A stretch of 31,708 nucleotides of DNA from Caldatribacterium sp964426875. Its GTDB lineage: Bacteria; Atribacterota; Atribacteria; Atribacterales; Caldatribacteriaceae. Numbering within the stretch: position 1 is the first letter of the stretch; each line of letters starts with the position of its first letter. Under the pieces are notes generated by a model. That model made no database searches and was not told the DNA's origin. It worked only from the letters and a program-made list of their open reading frames with translations. This document shows, piece after piece, positions 15,672-23,399 of the stretch. The stretch covers positions 1-31,708 of the forward strand of contig CAYRSB010000023.1 in NCBI GenBank assembly GCA_964426875.1. Direction: 5' to 3'. The position numbers and the translations under genes are program-made.

Positions 15672-16682
15672 TCATCCGCCAAACTCTGGTGGACGCGGAA
15701 CTTTGAGTTCTCCCCGAGAGATTTTCTCCACGGCCTCAAGAACTTTCTCGATAGCCTCTTTGGGAACCTCCACTTTGTGGGTGAAACCGAATCGAGCTTC
15801 CCAGAAAGGTTGCTCTTCCGGAAGACGACAATTACCGATCCAGCCCTCGGCCACTCCTTTCTCAAAGATTCCCCCCTGGAAGGTCCCAGCAAAGGCAGCC
15901 TTGACGGTTTCATACACCGCCACATCGACACGCTTGGTGAGGCTGGCAAAGACATACTCTCCCAGGTAACACTGGCAGGCATCCACTCCCATAGCGTATA
16001 TCCCTCGTTCCTTTGCTGCCTCAAGGGCTCCAAGACCGCTTTTGCCTGCCGCGGCCCAGATGACGTCACAGCCGCTATCGATGAGAGACAGGGCAAGCTC
16101 TTTGCCCTTGGTGGGGTCTGCCCACGCCCCTACGTACACCGCCGGGAGTACCACTGCTCCGGTATTGGCCCATTTGACCCCTTCTTCAAACCCCAGAAAG
16201 AAATCCCGGATGAGGGGAATGTCCATGCCCCCCACGATACCGATTTTTTTGGTCTTCGTCATGTAGGCAGCTTCAATTCCCAGCAAAAATCCACCCTCGT
16301 TGGCCTTGAAAAGCAAAGAAGCCACATTGGGCTGGTTGACCACCATGTCCACGATGGCAAATTTCTGGTTGGGGAATTCCTGGGCGATTTTGTTCAGGGC
16401 ATCGGCCTGGTCAAAGCCTACACATACGATGATTTCGTACTCCCCGGAAGAAGCAAAATCCCTCTGGTACCCTTCATACTCGGCCACCGCCTTGGGCTCG
16501 ACGTAATCGAGCTCCACCCCCAGCTCCTCTTCGGCCCACAGCGCCCCGGCATAGGAAATATCGTTAAAAGACTTGTCTCCCAGGCCCCCGGTAGCCAGAA
16601 TAAGCCCAATCTTCCCCGGAGAGGCAAAAGCAAGGGGCACAAAGGCAAAAACGAAAAGCGCAAAAAGTAAGAGTTTCTTCAT
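15672..16682 (-). CDS. BmpA/PnrA-like nucleoside-binding lipoprotein-family protein
   Basis: From the ATG at 16682 this is a 336-aa binding protein. The MKKLLLF start has a good GAGGAGG site; an upstream frame extension to 16751 would precede the signal peptide and overlap the promoter. Residues 1-20 form a signal peptide ending AFASPG. Unlike many BmpA proteins it has no lipobox Cys, so it is predicted to be soluble in the periplasm. GKIGLILATGGLGDKSFND, the IIVCVGFDQADAL strand, KIGIVGGMDIPLIRDFFLGF and DVIWAAAGKSGLGALEAA are clear family blocks. Relatives bind purine or other nucleosides. It leads the four-gene importer operon. Confidence 0.92.
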   Translation of the reverse strand: MKKLLLFALFVFAFVPLAFASPGKIGLILATGGLGDKSFNDISYAGALWAEEELGVELDYVEPKAVAEYEGYQRDFASSGEYEIIVCVGFDQADALNKIAQEFPNQKFAIVDMVVNQPNVASLLFKANEGGFLLGIEAAYMTKTKKIGIVGGMDIPLIRDFFLGFEEGVKWANTGAVVLPAVYVGAWADPTKGKELALSLIDSGCDVIWAAAGKSGLGALEAAKERGIYAMGVDACQCYLGEYVFASLTKRVDVAVYETVKAAFAGTFQGGIFEKGVAEGWIGNCRLPEEQPFWEARFGFTHKVEVPKEAIEKVLEAVEKISRGELKVPRPPEFGG

Positions 16683-16715
16683 CCCAAACCCTCCTCTCAA
16701 AAGGGTATTTTCCCC

Positions 16716-16744
16716 ATTGTACTGTTTGGTATAAAAGAAGACAA
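16716..16744 (-). promoter_or_regulatory. Promoter of the BmpA-type operon
   Basis: On the minus strand TTGTCT (16739-16744), a 17-nt spacer and TACAAT (16716-16721) lie just upstream of the BmpA-like gene. The -35 box begins 4 nt before the end of the upstream protease gene's stop region (that gene ends at 16748), so the importer has its own promoter. Confidence 0.65.
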
Positions 16745-16747
16745 GAT

Positions 16748-19348
16748 TCACATCCCGCTTCCAAAGGTAAGGTACAGCTCTATCGCTCCCTCCCCACTCA
16801 GAGGGAAACTCACCCCTGCCTTTACCTGAAAAGGAAAAGCATCGTTGCCCAGAAAGGAGCGAAGAATCACCTCACAACCGAAGGTGCCCAAAATTTTCCC
16901 CCCTTCCTCCCCAAAAATTCCCACCCCCTGGAGGTACAGCCTCCCCCGTACATCCTTAAGCCACAACGGTCCCCACCCGGCATAGAGCTTCCGTATGGGA
17001 AAAGCGTAGGAGAGTTTTCCCAAAAGAAACTCCTCTCCTCTGATACCCGAGTATCCTCGCACCGCCAGGGGTCCCTCCCCCACTCCAAAATCGGAAGAGA
17101 AGGAACTGTATCCCCAAAAAAGGCCAAGAGCAAGTTCTTTATCCCCATAGGACAGCGTACTTTTCTGCCCGGCTATCACCCGAAAACCCTTCTCTTCGCC
17201 CCTTCGACCGAAAAAGAAATGAAGGTTTCCCTCCGAGAATCGCAAAAACCGAATCGTGCCTCCCCTGTCTTCCAAAAAAAGGTTCCCCCACCATCCCTTC
17301 TCCATACCCTGAAAGACCTCATCCTCCCTCACCAGTCTTCCCCAGGAAAGACTGAAGGCACTTCTGGCATAGCCTTCCAAGCGGGTAAAGCGAAGCGTTA
17401 CCAATCCTTCTTCTTTCTCCCCAAGATGCGTCCAGAGGATAAGTTCGGGGAAAAGCAAGCGATTCTCATACTGCAACACCCAATCTCCCAAACTCCTTCC
17501 CTCAAGGAGGAGTACCTGTCGGCGCAGGGCGTCCTCGCCGTACATCCCCCATCCCTCAAGGGATACAAAGGGATTAAAGCGCCACAGCGCCCGGTAAGGA
17601 CTTACGGTGTGGGGGGCTTCAAAAGTAGGTTGAATTTCTCTTGCAGGTTCACTCCTTACCTTTACCTTCTCCCAAAAAAATTCCTCAGGGTTGAGCAATC
17701 CCACATGGTACCCTCCACTCCCAAGAAAAACACAGTATACCTTCTCCCCGGAAAAGGTTACTTCAAAGATACCGACCTTTTCGTCGGTAAGCCGAAAAAG
17801 GGTCCCCTCTCTCAGAGAGTAGGCGTAGAGTTCGTAGGTACCACTCCGGTCCGAAGTAAAATAGAGGAAGTCTCCTTCCAAAGAAAAGGCGGGATAGAAA
17901 TCCCCGAAACGATCCTCAAAGAGGAAGGAAAAGGCGCGATTTTCAAGGTCAAAGAGGGCGACATCGAGGTATCCTTTGTTCCACCCCGAAATGGCCAAAA
18001 GATGGCCCAAAATGGCAACGCTCACCGGGTGAAAGGAAGGGTCAAAAACGTGCACCAGGGAGGTACGACCATCGAGGATTTCCAAAGCCCAGAGCCCTTC
18101 TCTCCCTCCTTTTCGGGAAAGGAAAAGGACTCTATCTTCCCCCCGGAAGACTGGAGAAAAGGCCCGAAACTTCTCAGTCAAACGCACTTCCCTTCTCTTC
18201 ACCAAATCGTAGAGGAAGAGATCGGCATAATCGGCGAAGGTGCTCTCCACGATCTTGCTGTAGACGAGTTTTGTGTCATTCGGGGAAAAGGCCGGCCTCC
18301 CCACGATTCTTCCCCGGGCAAGGAGCCTCTCTTTCCCCGATACCAGATCGAGAAGTCGCAAACCGGGCAAACGTTGAGGACCAGAAACGGCATACACCAA
18401 GAATCGACCACAGGAAGAAGAGGCTATCCCCCAGAGGTAGAATCCTCCCCCAGAGAGGGAAACGATGGAGGTTTTTGTGTCTTCTCTTTTGTATTTCTCT
18501 TTGAGGCTTTTTCTCCAATCCTCTACAATCTCGTCAAAGGAAAACCCTGTGGCCTCTCGGACCGCTTTTTTGAGGTCGAAAGGGTTGGCGGTACGATTTT
18601 GCAGGGCAATGATGTCCCGAAGAACCTCATCCCCAAAACGCTCCACAAGGTATCTACAGATACTCGCCCCATAGACGTAGCACCCTAAGGCCCCCGGCCA
18701 CTCGTCCACAAAGCCATAACCCCCAAAAAAGGAGAGGCTCTTCAGGCCTTCCTCGGCTTCTTTCCGAAGGTACGAGTCAAAGAGGGGATCGTCAAGGCGT
18801 CCTCCCCTGGAGGAAAGCCTGGATTCGGCATACACCGCGTATCCTTCCATAAACCACATGGGCTGAAGTCCCCCTGGAGGAAAGACCTTCCCCAGAAATA
18901 CCCTCCACCAATCCTCCTCGGGAAGAAAGCCTGTCTGGAAGAGATGGGCAAGCTCGTGGGTCAAAACAAGAGAGAGCCAGTCACCAAAGCGCATTCCCAC
19001 AAGATGTTCCAGGGGCCAGGAAACGAAGACCACGACCTTCCCCATTTGAGGATCAGCAAAGCCGTTGGCCAAATCTGAAGAATCAAGCAGTACCACCTGG
19101 GGCTTATAGGAAAGACCTCTGCCGAAAAACTTTTCGAGTCTTGTCATTGCCTCTTCCCCGGCCCAGACCGCCTGGGGAAGAAGAGGCCTGAGAGATTCGG
19201 GAAAGATAAAAAACAGAGAGGGAGCCTCTGCCACCAAAAACCGCTCCGAGGGGTCCACTCTCTCGAGGGCCCCCAGGGAGGGGGAGAGGAAAAAAAGGAG
19301 AACCACAAAGAAAACGACTCTCTGACCTCTTCTACCTTGAAAGCTCAC
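16748..19348 (-). CDS. Secreted zinc protease-like / TolB-like propeller / outer-membrane barrel protein
   Basis: This 866-aa protein seems to join three parts. A signal peptide (about 10-27) precedes a peptidase-like domain with HELAH at 131-135 and WFMEGYAVYAE at 165-175, giving a gluzincin-type zinc site (two His plus Glu168). Residues about 290-590 contain repeated beta-propeller motifs of the TolB/PD40 type, including FYPAFSLEGDFLYFTSDRSG and FSPNDTKLVYS. The last 200-250 residues are rich in alternating aromatic strands. They include AVRGYSGIRGEEFLLGKLSY, reminiscent of the V-R-G-Y region of Omp85/BamA-like barrels, and end in an amphipathic strand. A surface-anchored protease or envelope processing factor is inferred. 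The GTG at 19348 has no ribosome site but follows TGgTACAAT by 6 nt. It is probably a single-gene unit. Confidence 0.75.
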   Translation of the reverse strand: MSFQGRRGQRVVFFVVLLFFLSPSLGALERVDPSERFLVAEAPSLFFIFPESLRPLLPQAVWAGEEAMTRLEKFFGRGLSYKPQVVLLDSSDLANGFADPQMGKVVVFVSWPLEHLVGMRFGDWLSLVLTHELAHLFQTGFLPEEDWWRVFLGKVFPPGGLQPMWFMEGYAVYAESRLSSRGGRLDDPLFDSYLRKEAEEGLKSLSFFGGYGFVDEWPGALGCYVYGASICRYLVERFGDEVLRDIIALQNRTANPFDLKKAVREATGFSFDEIVEDWRKSLKEKYKREDTKTSIVSLSGGGFYLWGIASSSCGRFLVYAVSGPQRLPGLRLLDLVSGKERLLARGRIVGRPAFSPNDTKLVYSKIVESTFADYADLFLYDLVKRREVRLTEKFRAFSPVFRGEDRVLFLSRKGGREGLWALEILDGRTSLVHVFDPSFHPVSVAILGHLLAISGWNKGYLDVALFDLENRAFSFLFEDRFGDFYPAFSLEGDFLYFTSDRSGTYELYAYSLREGTLFRLTDEKVGIFEVTFSGEKVYCVFLGSGGYHVGLLNPEEFFWEKVKVRSEPAREIQPTFEAPHTVSPYRALWRFNPFVSLEGWGMYGEDALRRQVLLLEGRSLGDWVLQYENRLLFPELILWTHLGEKEEGLVTLRFTRLEGYARSAFSLSWGRLVREDEVFQGMEKGWWGNLFLEDRGGTIRFLRFSEGNLHFFFGRRGEEKGFRVIAGQKSTLSYGDKELALGLFWGYSSFSSDFGVGEGPLAVRGYSGIRGEEFLLGKLSYAFPIRKLYAGWGPLWLKDVRGRLYLQGVGIFGEEGGKILGTFGCEVILRSFLGNDAFPFQVKAGVSFPLSGEGAIELYLTFGSGM

Positions 19349-19354
19349 AAAGAG

Positions 19355-19363
19355 ATTGTACCA
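19355..19363 (-). promoter_or_regulatory. Extended -10 promoter of the protease-propeller gene
   Basis: On the minus strand TGgTACAAT ends exactly 6 nt before the GTG at 19348. No Shine-Dalgarno is present, so a leaderless message is inferred. A TTGCCC lies 19 nt upstream, too far for a normal -35. Confidence 0.5.
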
Positions 19364-19453
19364 GAAAACAGTGTTGCCAGGGCAATTTTCTCCTGCCCCG
19401 GTCGATGCTATGGACTACAGGCCATTCCTTCTTTCAATTCCACACTTTCCCCA

Positions 19454-20821
19454 TCAGATTTTCAAAAAAACTTTTGCGATGCGAAAGTAGATGATGACAC
19501 CAATGATGTCGACGATGGTGGTGATGACTGGGGTAGCAGCGATGGCCGGATCAAGGCGCATTTTCTTGAAAAGAACCGGGAGGAAGACTCCGATAAGGTT
19601 GGAGACAAAGACGATGGCAAAGATGGAAAAGCCAACCACAAGCCCGATAAGGGGAGATTCTTGCAGGAAAACAACCCGCAAAATCCCGATGCAACCAAGG
19701 AGTATCCCCAAAATCCCTCCAATTAAGGTTTCCGAGAACACCACCCTCCAGAGGGATCGCCCCTCAAATTCCCCGGTGGCCAGGCCCCGTACTATGACGG
19801 TGGTCGATTGACTCCCTACATTTCCTCCAGTATCGATGAGCATGGGGATGAAAAAGGACAGGGCCACGATGGTCTGAATAACCTGGGAAAAACCCTGGAT
19901 GACGAAGCTCGTTAGGGTCCCCATGATGAGAAGAACGGCAAGCCAGATAAAACGATTTTTAATCCTCCGCCACACAGGGGCACGGAGGTATTCATCCTCA
20001 GTGGTGCGAATAGCCGCCAGACGGTGGATGTCCTCGGTGGCCTCGGCCTCGATAATGTCGATGGCGTCGTCAACGGTGACGGCCCCCACCAGTCGTCCTT
20101 CCCGATCCACCACGGGGACGGCCAAAAGGTCGTATTTCTGGATGATCTGGGCAACCTTTTCCTGGTCGTCATCGGTGTACACAAAGACTATATCCCGGTT
20201 CATGATCTCACCGACGGCGACCTCCGGGGAGGCAAGGACAAGGTTCCGAAGAGTGACCCGGCCAAGGAGACGCCGCTCAGCATCAGTCACATAGGCAGTG
20301 TAGGCAAGCTCTTCGGGGGGATTGAGACGACGAAAGCGCTTCAGGGCCTGCTCCACGGTGTAGGACTCCTTGAGGTCTACCACCCGGGGATTCATGATGC
20401 GCCCGGCGCTGTTCTCGGGATACCCAAGCATACTTGCGGCGATATCCCGCTGGGCCGGCTCAAGGAGATTGAGGAGTTTCTTCACCACCTTAGCCGGTAA
20501 CTCATCGAAGAGCCCCACTCGATCGTCCGGAGACATCTGGTTGAGAATTTCGGCCACCTTTTCATCGGTGAAGTGGCGAAGAAGGTTCTCCTGATGTTCG
20601 AAATCGAGTTGCTCAAAAACGGCTATGGCCAGATCCTTCTTGAGGAGCCGAAAGAGCATGACCTGTTTTTGAGGGTCCAAAAGACCCATGATTTCGGCAA
20701 TGTCTACCGGATGGAGGGTGTTGACTTCCGCTTTCACCTCGTTGTACCGACTCTCTTCAAGCAAAAGGTCGATACGCTCCGCAAAAGAGGCGGTATCTTC
20801 CCGCATGATTTCCACATCCAC
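19454..20821 (-). CDS. mgtE: Magnesium transporter MgtE
   Basis: MgtE-family Mg2+ channel, about 455 aa from the chosen start. An acidic N-domain of helical repeats (about 30-140; LHPVDIAEIMGLLDPQKQ, LNQMSPDDRVGLFDELP) precedes two CBS domains (about 140-265; VGEIMNRDIVFVYTDDDQEK, LLAVPVVDREGRLVGAVTVD). Five membrane helices follow. IPMLIDTGGNVGSQSTT and ATPVITTIVDIIGVIIYF contain the pore motif and the Mg-coordinating Asp. The N and CBS domains normally close the channel when cytosolic Mg2+ is high. I prefer the GTG at 20821, with AAGGGAGGGAG just upstream, to a TTG at 20845. It lies 60 nt after the TPR gene, so it may be its operon partner. Confidence 0.95.
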   Translation of the reverse strand: MDVEIMREDTASFAERIDLLLEESRYNEVKAEVNTLHPVDIAEIMGLLDPQKQVMLFRLLKKDLAIAVFEQLDFEHQENLLRHFTDEKVAEILNQMSPDDRVGLFDELPAKVVKKLLNLLEPAQRDIAASMLGYPENSAGRIMNPRVVDLKESYTVEQALKRFRRLNPPEELAYTAYVTDAERRLLGRVTLRNLVLASPEVAVGEIMNRDIVFVYTDDDQEKVAQIIQKYDLLAVPVVDREGRLVGAVTVDDAIDIIEAEATEDIHRLAAIRTTEDEYLRAPVWRRIKNRFIWLAVLLIMGTLTSFVIQGFSQVIQTIVALSFFIPMLIDTGGNVGSQSTTVIVRGLATGEFEGRSLWRVVFSETLIGGILGILLGCIGILRVVFLQESPLIGLVVGFSIFAIVFVSNLIGVFLPVLFKKMRLDPAIAATPVITTIVDIIGVIIYFRIAKVFLKI

Positions 20822-20881
20822 AGCGCTCCCTCCCTTCTGAGTCAAAACTCCAAAGGTCTCAAAACGGTAGAACCTCGCTCT

Positions 20882-21952
20882 TTAAAAGCCAGAAGAAAAT
20901 CCGTTTTCTCCAGAGCAAGTCTCAAGGGCGGTACTTGAAAGGATGAGCCCCTTCCACTCCCACCCATACAGCCCCTCATCAACCACAAGGTAAAGAATAT
21001 CGTACTCCGGGTCTCCCCATCCGTCAACCCGCAGAACCCACCCTCCGTCCCGGAACGCAAGATCCTGTGCCACCTGGAGACTGGAGGATTTGGGGAGGTA
21101 TTCTGAAAGGTATGAAAAGGCCGCCTCAAAATCATCCACGTCGAACTCGCTGAAGTTCACACCCGTCCAGAAGTCGCCCTTTTTGGCCAGTTTCCTCAGG
21201 CCTTCCGGGTTCCTCTTTTGGAGAGTCTCAGAAAGACGTACAGCAAGCTCCTCTTTGGTACGAAACCTCTCCTTCGGAGGAGTAGAGAGATACACCATTC
21301 GAAGTTCTGCCCACCGCTCGTACATCGAACCCGGGGATTCCCCGGCTACCTTCTTGTAGACCCTTTTAGCCTCTTCGATTTTCCCCAATCCCTCATAGCA
21401 GAGACCAATTTCCATCTGGGCCTGCACCCGCTCTTCCGGTTCCTCCGAGATCTTCACCAGCTCCTCGTAATACAAGAGAGCCCTGGCATAGTCCTTCTGG
21501 CGATAGTGAAAGTGGTAGGCAAGGTCGGCAATGACCTGAGGCCTCAGGTCATAGGGATCGGGATGAGAGGAAAGAGAAGTGGCAAGGTCCTGAAAAATGG
21601 CGAGGGCCTTTTCGAAGTTCTGTCGCTCTTCCTCGTGCTTCCCCACCCAGTAGCGGTACAGATAGGCCTGGGGCGTACCGGGAAAGCGGGCAACGTAGAC
21701 TTCAAGAGCTCTTATGGCTTCGTCTATTCTCCCCTCTGTGGAGAGGACTTCATCAAGAAGTTCTACGGTCTCCCGAAGAACTTCTTCCTCCTTGGCAGTC
21801 TCAAGGAGGAATTCGAGGACGGCTGTGGCCTTTTCCGTGTTCCCTGCCTCAAGAAGGAGTCGGGCCTGATCCAGAGGAGTCAGAGAAAAAGCTGCCTCCC
21901 CAAGGTTCAAAAGCACCAGGAGTACCAGCCCAAAAACTATGCACACCCTCAT
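20882..21952 (-). CDS. Secreted TPR-repeat protein
   Basis: This 356-aa protein has an N-terminal signal segment (1-22) and no lipobox. Residues about 28-260 are helical TPR-like repeats: ARLLLEAGNTEKATAVLEFL, GRIDEAIRALEVYVARFPGT, KDYARALLYYEELVKIS, QMEIGLCYEGLGKIEEAKRV with YKKVAGESPGS. They resemble the periplasmic TPR proteins of the BamD/YbgF type, used as protein-interaction scaffolds. The C-terminal 90 residues are not recognised. Its ATG overlaps the ureohydrolase-like stop by 4 bp (ATGA) and has a good AAGGGAG site, so the two are coupled. It probably acts in the cell envelope. Confidence 0.82.
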   Translation of the reverse strand: MRVCIVFGLVLLVLLNLGEAAFSLTPLDQARLLLEAGNTEKATAVLEFLLETAKEEEVLRETVELLDEVLSTEGRIDEAIRALEVYVARFPGTPQAYLYRYWVGKHEEERQNFEKALAIFQDLATSLSSHPDPYDLRPQVIADLAYHFHYRQKDYARALLYYEELVKISEEPEERVQAQMEIGLCYEGLGKIEEAKRVYKKVAGESPGSMYERWAELRMVYLSTPPKERFRTKEELAVRLSETLQKRNPEGLRKLAKKGDFWTGVNFSEFDVDDFEAAFSYLSEYLPKSSSLQVAQDLAFRDGGWVLRVDGWGDPEYDILYLVVDEGLYGWEWKGLILSSTALETCSGENGFSSGF

Positions 21953-22641
21953 CGTAGAACTCCCTTCTCAAAAAATGGTGAAAGAGAACGAGCCACCCGA
22001 AAGGCCAAAGAAGCGGGATGAAGAACCTTACGGTCGTCGAGTTCTACAAGGTCCATCCCCAGAAGCCGCATATTTCCCCGCGAAAGCAAAGAGGCCAGAT
22101 TCCTGAAGAGTTCCCCAGGGTGTTCAAAAGAGACGTCCGAGGGGAAATGGGCCACCTCTGGAAGCCCAAAATCGACATCCCAGGAAAGGTACAGAAGACC
22201 GGAGGGAATATTCCCAAGAGCTCGATGAATCTCAAGCCAGGTACCAGGGGAGGAGCAGACAAAGATGTGGTCTTCAGGAAAGCGCTCCCATCGCATGAGG
22301 CATGCCAGGAAGTTACCCCGGTGCACCAGGGAAGAGATGTGCTGAGAGTCGAAAAGGTCAAGGTGAGCATCGAAGACCACAAGATAGGGAACGAGAGAGA
22401 GGACCCGTCGAAACCCTGCCACCACTCCTCCGGTGAAGGCATGGTCCTCAGCCACGAAAAGGAAAGAATGGGCAAAAGCGAGAGGAGAAAGGGCAAAAGA
22501 CAACCTCTTCCCCTCAAGGAAAGGTTCGTCCCTCACCCCACTGGCAAAGACACAAAGAGTCCCAAGGAAACGGCTCAGGGCAAGGGCAAAGCAACGGAGA
22601 TTTTTTCCTCTTCCTGCCAGAACCACCCAGGGTTTCCTCAT
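21949..22641 (-). CDS. Divergent arginase/agmatinase-family protein
   Basis: From the ATG at 22641 this is a 230-aa protein, short for the ureohydrolase family (about 290-330 aa). The metal-site motifs are all present in order: AEDH (His67, where relatives have GGDH), DAHLD (Asp91, His93, Asp95), a His-Arg-Gly-Asn segment (about 107-110) in the substrate loop position, SWDVDFG (Asp155, Asp157) and GMDLVELD (Glu200). A binuclear Mn site is therefore plausible. The family hydrolyses arginine, agmatine or formiminoglutamate; here the N-terminal part is shortened and the substrate loop differs, so the substrate is open. The start was chosen for its GGAGGGAGG site and because MRKPWVVL begins the first strand. 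It leads the minus-strand group with the TPR protein and perhaps mgtE. Confidence 0.72.
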   Translation of the reverse strand: MRKPWVVLAGRGKNLRCFALALSRFLGTLCVFASGVRDEPFLEGKRLSFALSPLAFAHSFLFVAEDHAFTGGVVAGFRRVLSLVPYLVVFDAHLDLFDSQHISSLVHRGNFLACLMRWERFPEDHIFVCSSPGTWLEIHRALGNIPSGLLYLSWDVDFGLPEVAHFPSDVSFEHPGELFRNLASLLSRGNMRLLGMDLVELDDRKVLHPASLAFRVARSLSPFFEKGVLR

Positions 22642-22663
22642 CCCCTTCCTCCCTCCAACGACC

Positions 22664-22708
22664 ATTATATCCCAGAGTGGTGTCAAAGAATCCCTGAAAG
22701 CGTATAAT
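22664..22708. promoter_or_regulatory. Divergent promoter pair
   Basis: A perfect TATAAT lies on each strand: 22664-22669 on the minus strand (23 nt before the ureohydrolase-like ATG) and 22703-22708 on the plus strand (30 nt before the DUF6062-like ATG). Only weak -35 candidates are seen. The overlap suggests coordinated control of the two units. Confidence 0.6.
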
Positions 22709-22737
22709 TACCCAAAAAGACCAAGGGATGAAAAACC

Positions 22738-23337
22738 ATGGACCGAACCTCCTTTGAGCTCAGAGAAGCCTTACGGAAGCCAGGGTGCTTTCTTTGCCGC
22801 CTGGAGAGAGAGCACGCCGTACGTCTCCTTGAGGGAATCTTTTACGAGTTTGTGAACGACCCAGGAGTGCGGGAGAAAATCACCCAGAAAGGCTTCTGCC
22901 GGGAACACGCTCGGCTTCTTTTTTCCCTGCGCCCTTCAATTCTTGGCATGGCCATTGTATATCACGACCTTCTTACCCACTACCTCAACGGACACCAGGA
23001 ACCCTCGTCGTGCCTGGTGTGTGAGGAATGGAAGGAGAGCTACGCCCGTATTCTTCGAGCTCTTTCCAACCACTGGGATGAGCTCAAAAGTGCCTGGGGA
23101 GAGGAAACGTTTTTGTGTCTTCGGCACCTCGAGGAGGCTTCTTTTGAGCCCCCGCACCTGGAGCTCGAGCACCTTGTGAGGGAGAGGCTTTGGGGCATCC
23201 TCAAATCCCTGGAGAGTTTTGTAGAGAAGTTCGATTACCGAAAAAGTGGGCTTCCCATATCTTCAAAGGAAGCCCACTCTTGGCAGAACGTGATGGAGTT
23301 TTTCGCCGGGAGCATGTTCCGTTCAGGGAAAAGCTGA
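22738..23337 (+). CDS. DUF6062-like cysteine-rich protein
   Basis: This 199-aa soluble protein has two matching halves. Each carries a Cys-x-x-Cys and a later Cys-x-x-His: CFLC (17-20) with FCREHARLL (about 58), and CLVC (about 92-95) with FLCLRHLEEA (about 128). ERLLEGIFYEFVNDPGVREK-like text (about 30-48, reading LLEGIFYEFVNDPGVREKI) matches the DUF6062 pattern as I recall it. The paired Cys/His sets suggest a metal site, zinc or iron-sulfur, in each half. The function of the family is not established to my knowledge. It is divergent from the ureohydrolase-like gene and convergent with the aldolase gene, sharing a terminator. The ATG has an AAGGGATG site; its promoter is the 22703 TATAAT. 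Confidence 0.75.
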   Translation: MDRTSFELREALRKPGCFLCRLEREHAVRLLEGIFYEFVNDPGVREKITQKGFCREHARLLFSLRPSILGMAIVYHDLLTHYLNGHQEPSSCLVCEEWKESYARILRALSNHWDELKSAWGEETFLCLRHLEEASFEPPHLELEHLVRERLWGILKSLESFVEKFDYRKSGLPISSKEAHSWQNVMEFFAGSMFRSGKS

Positions 23338-23367
23338 AAGGACTCTCAATGCCCTCCCCGGTTCAAA

Positions 23368-23399
23368 AATAGAAAGCCCGGGGACCCGGGCTTTCTATT
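23368..23399. terminator. Bidirectional terminator
   Basis: AATAGAAAGCCCGGG (23368-23382) and CCCGGGCTTTCTATT (23385-23399) are perfect inverted copies with a 2-nt centre. A/T-rich flanks on each side let it end transcription from both directions. It serves the DUF6062-like gene (+) and the aldolase gene (-), and touches the aldolase stop codon. Confidence 0.85.

Noticed and set aside
15777..16670. A 297-aa plus-strand frame opposite the BmpA-like gene
   Set aside because: It is antisense to a gene with complete family motifs and a promoter; composition is that of a shadow.
17219..18688. A 489-aa plus-strand open frame
   Set aside because: It is antisense to the protease-propeller gene; the translation is low in hydrophobic order and has no motif.
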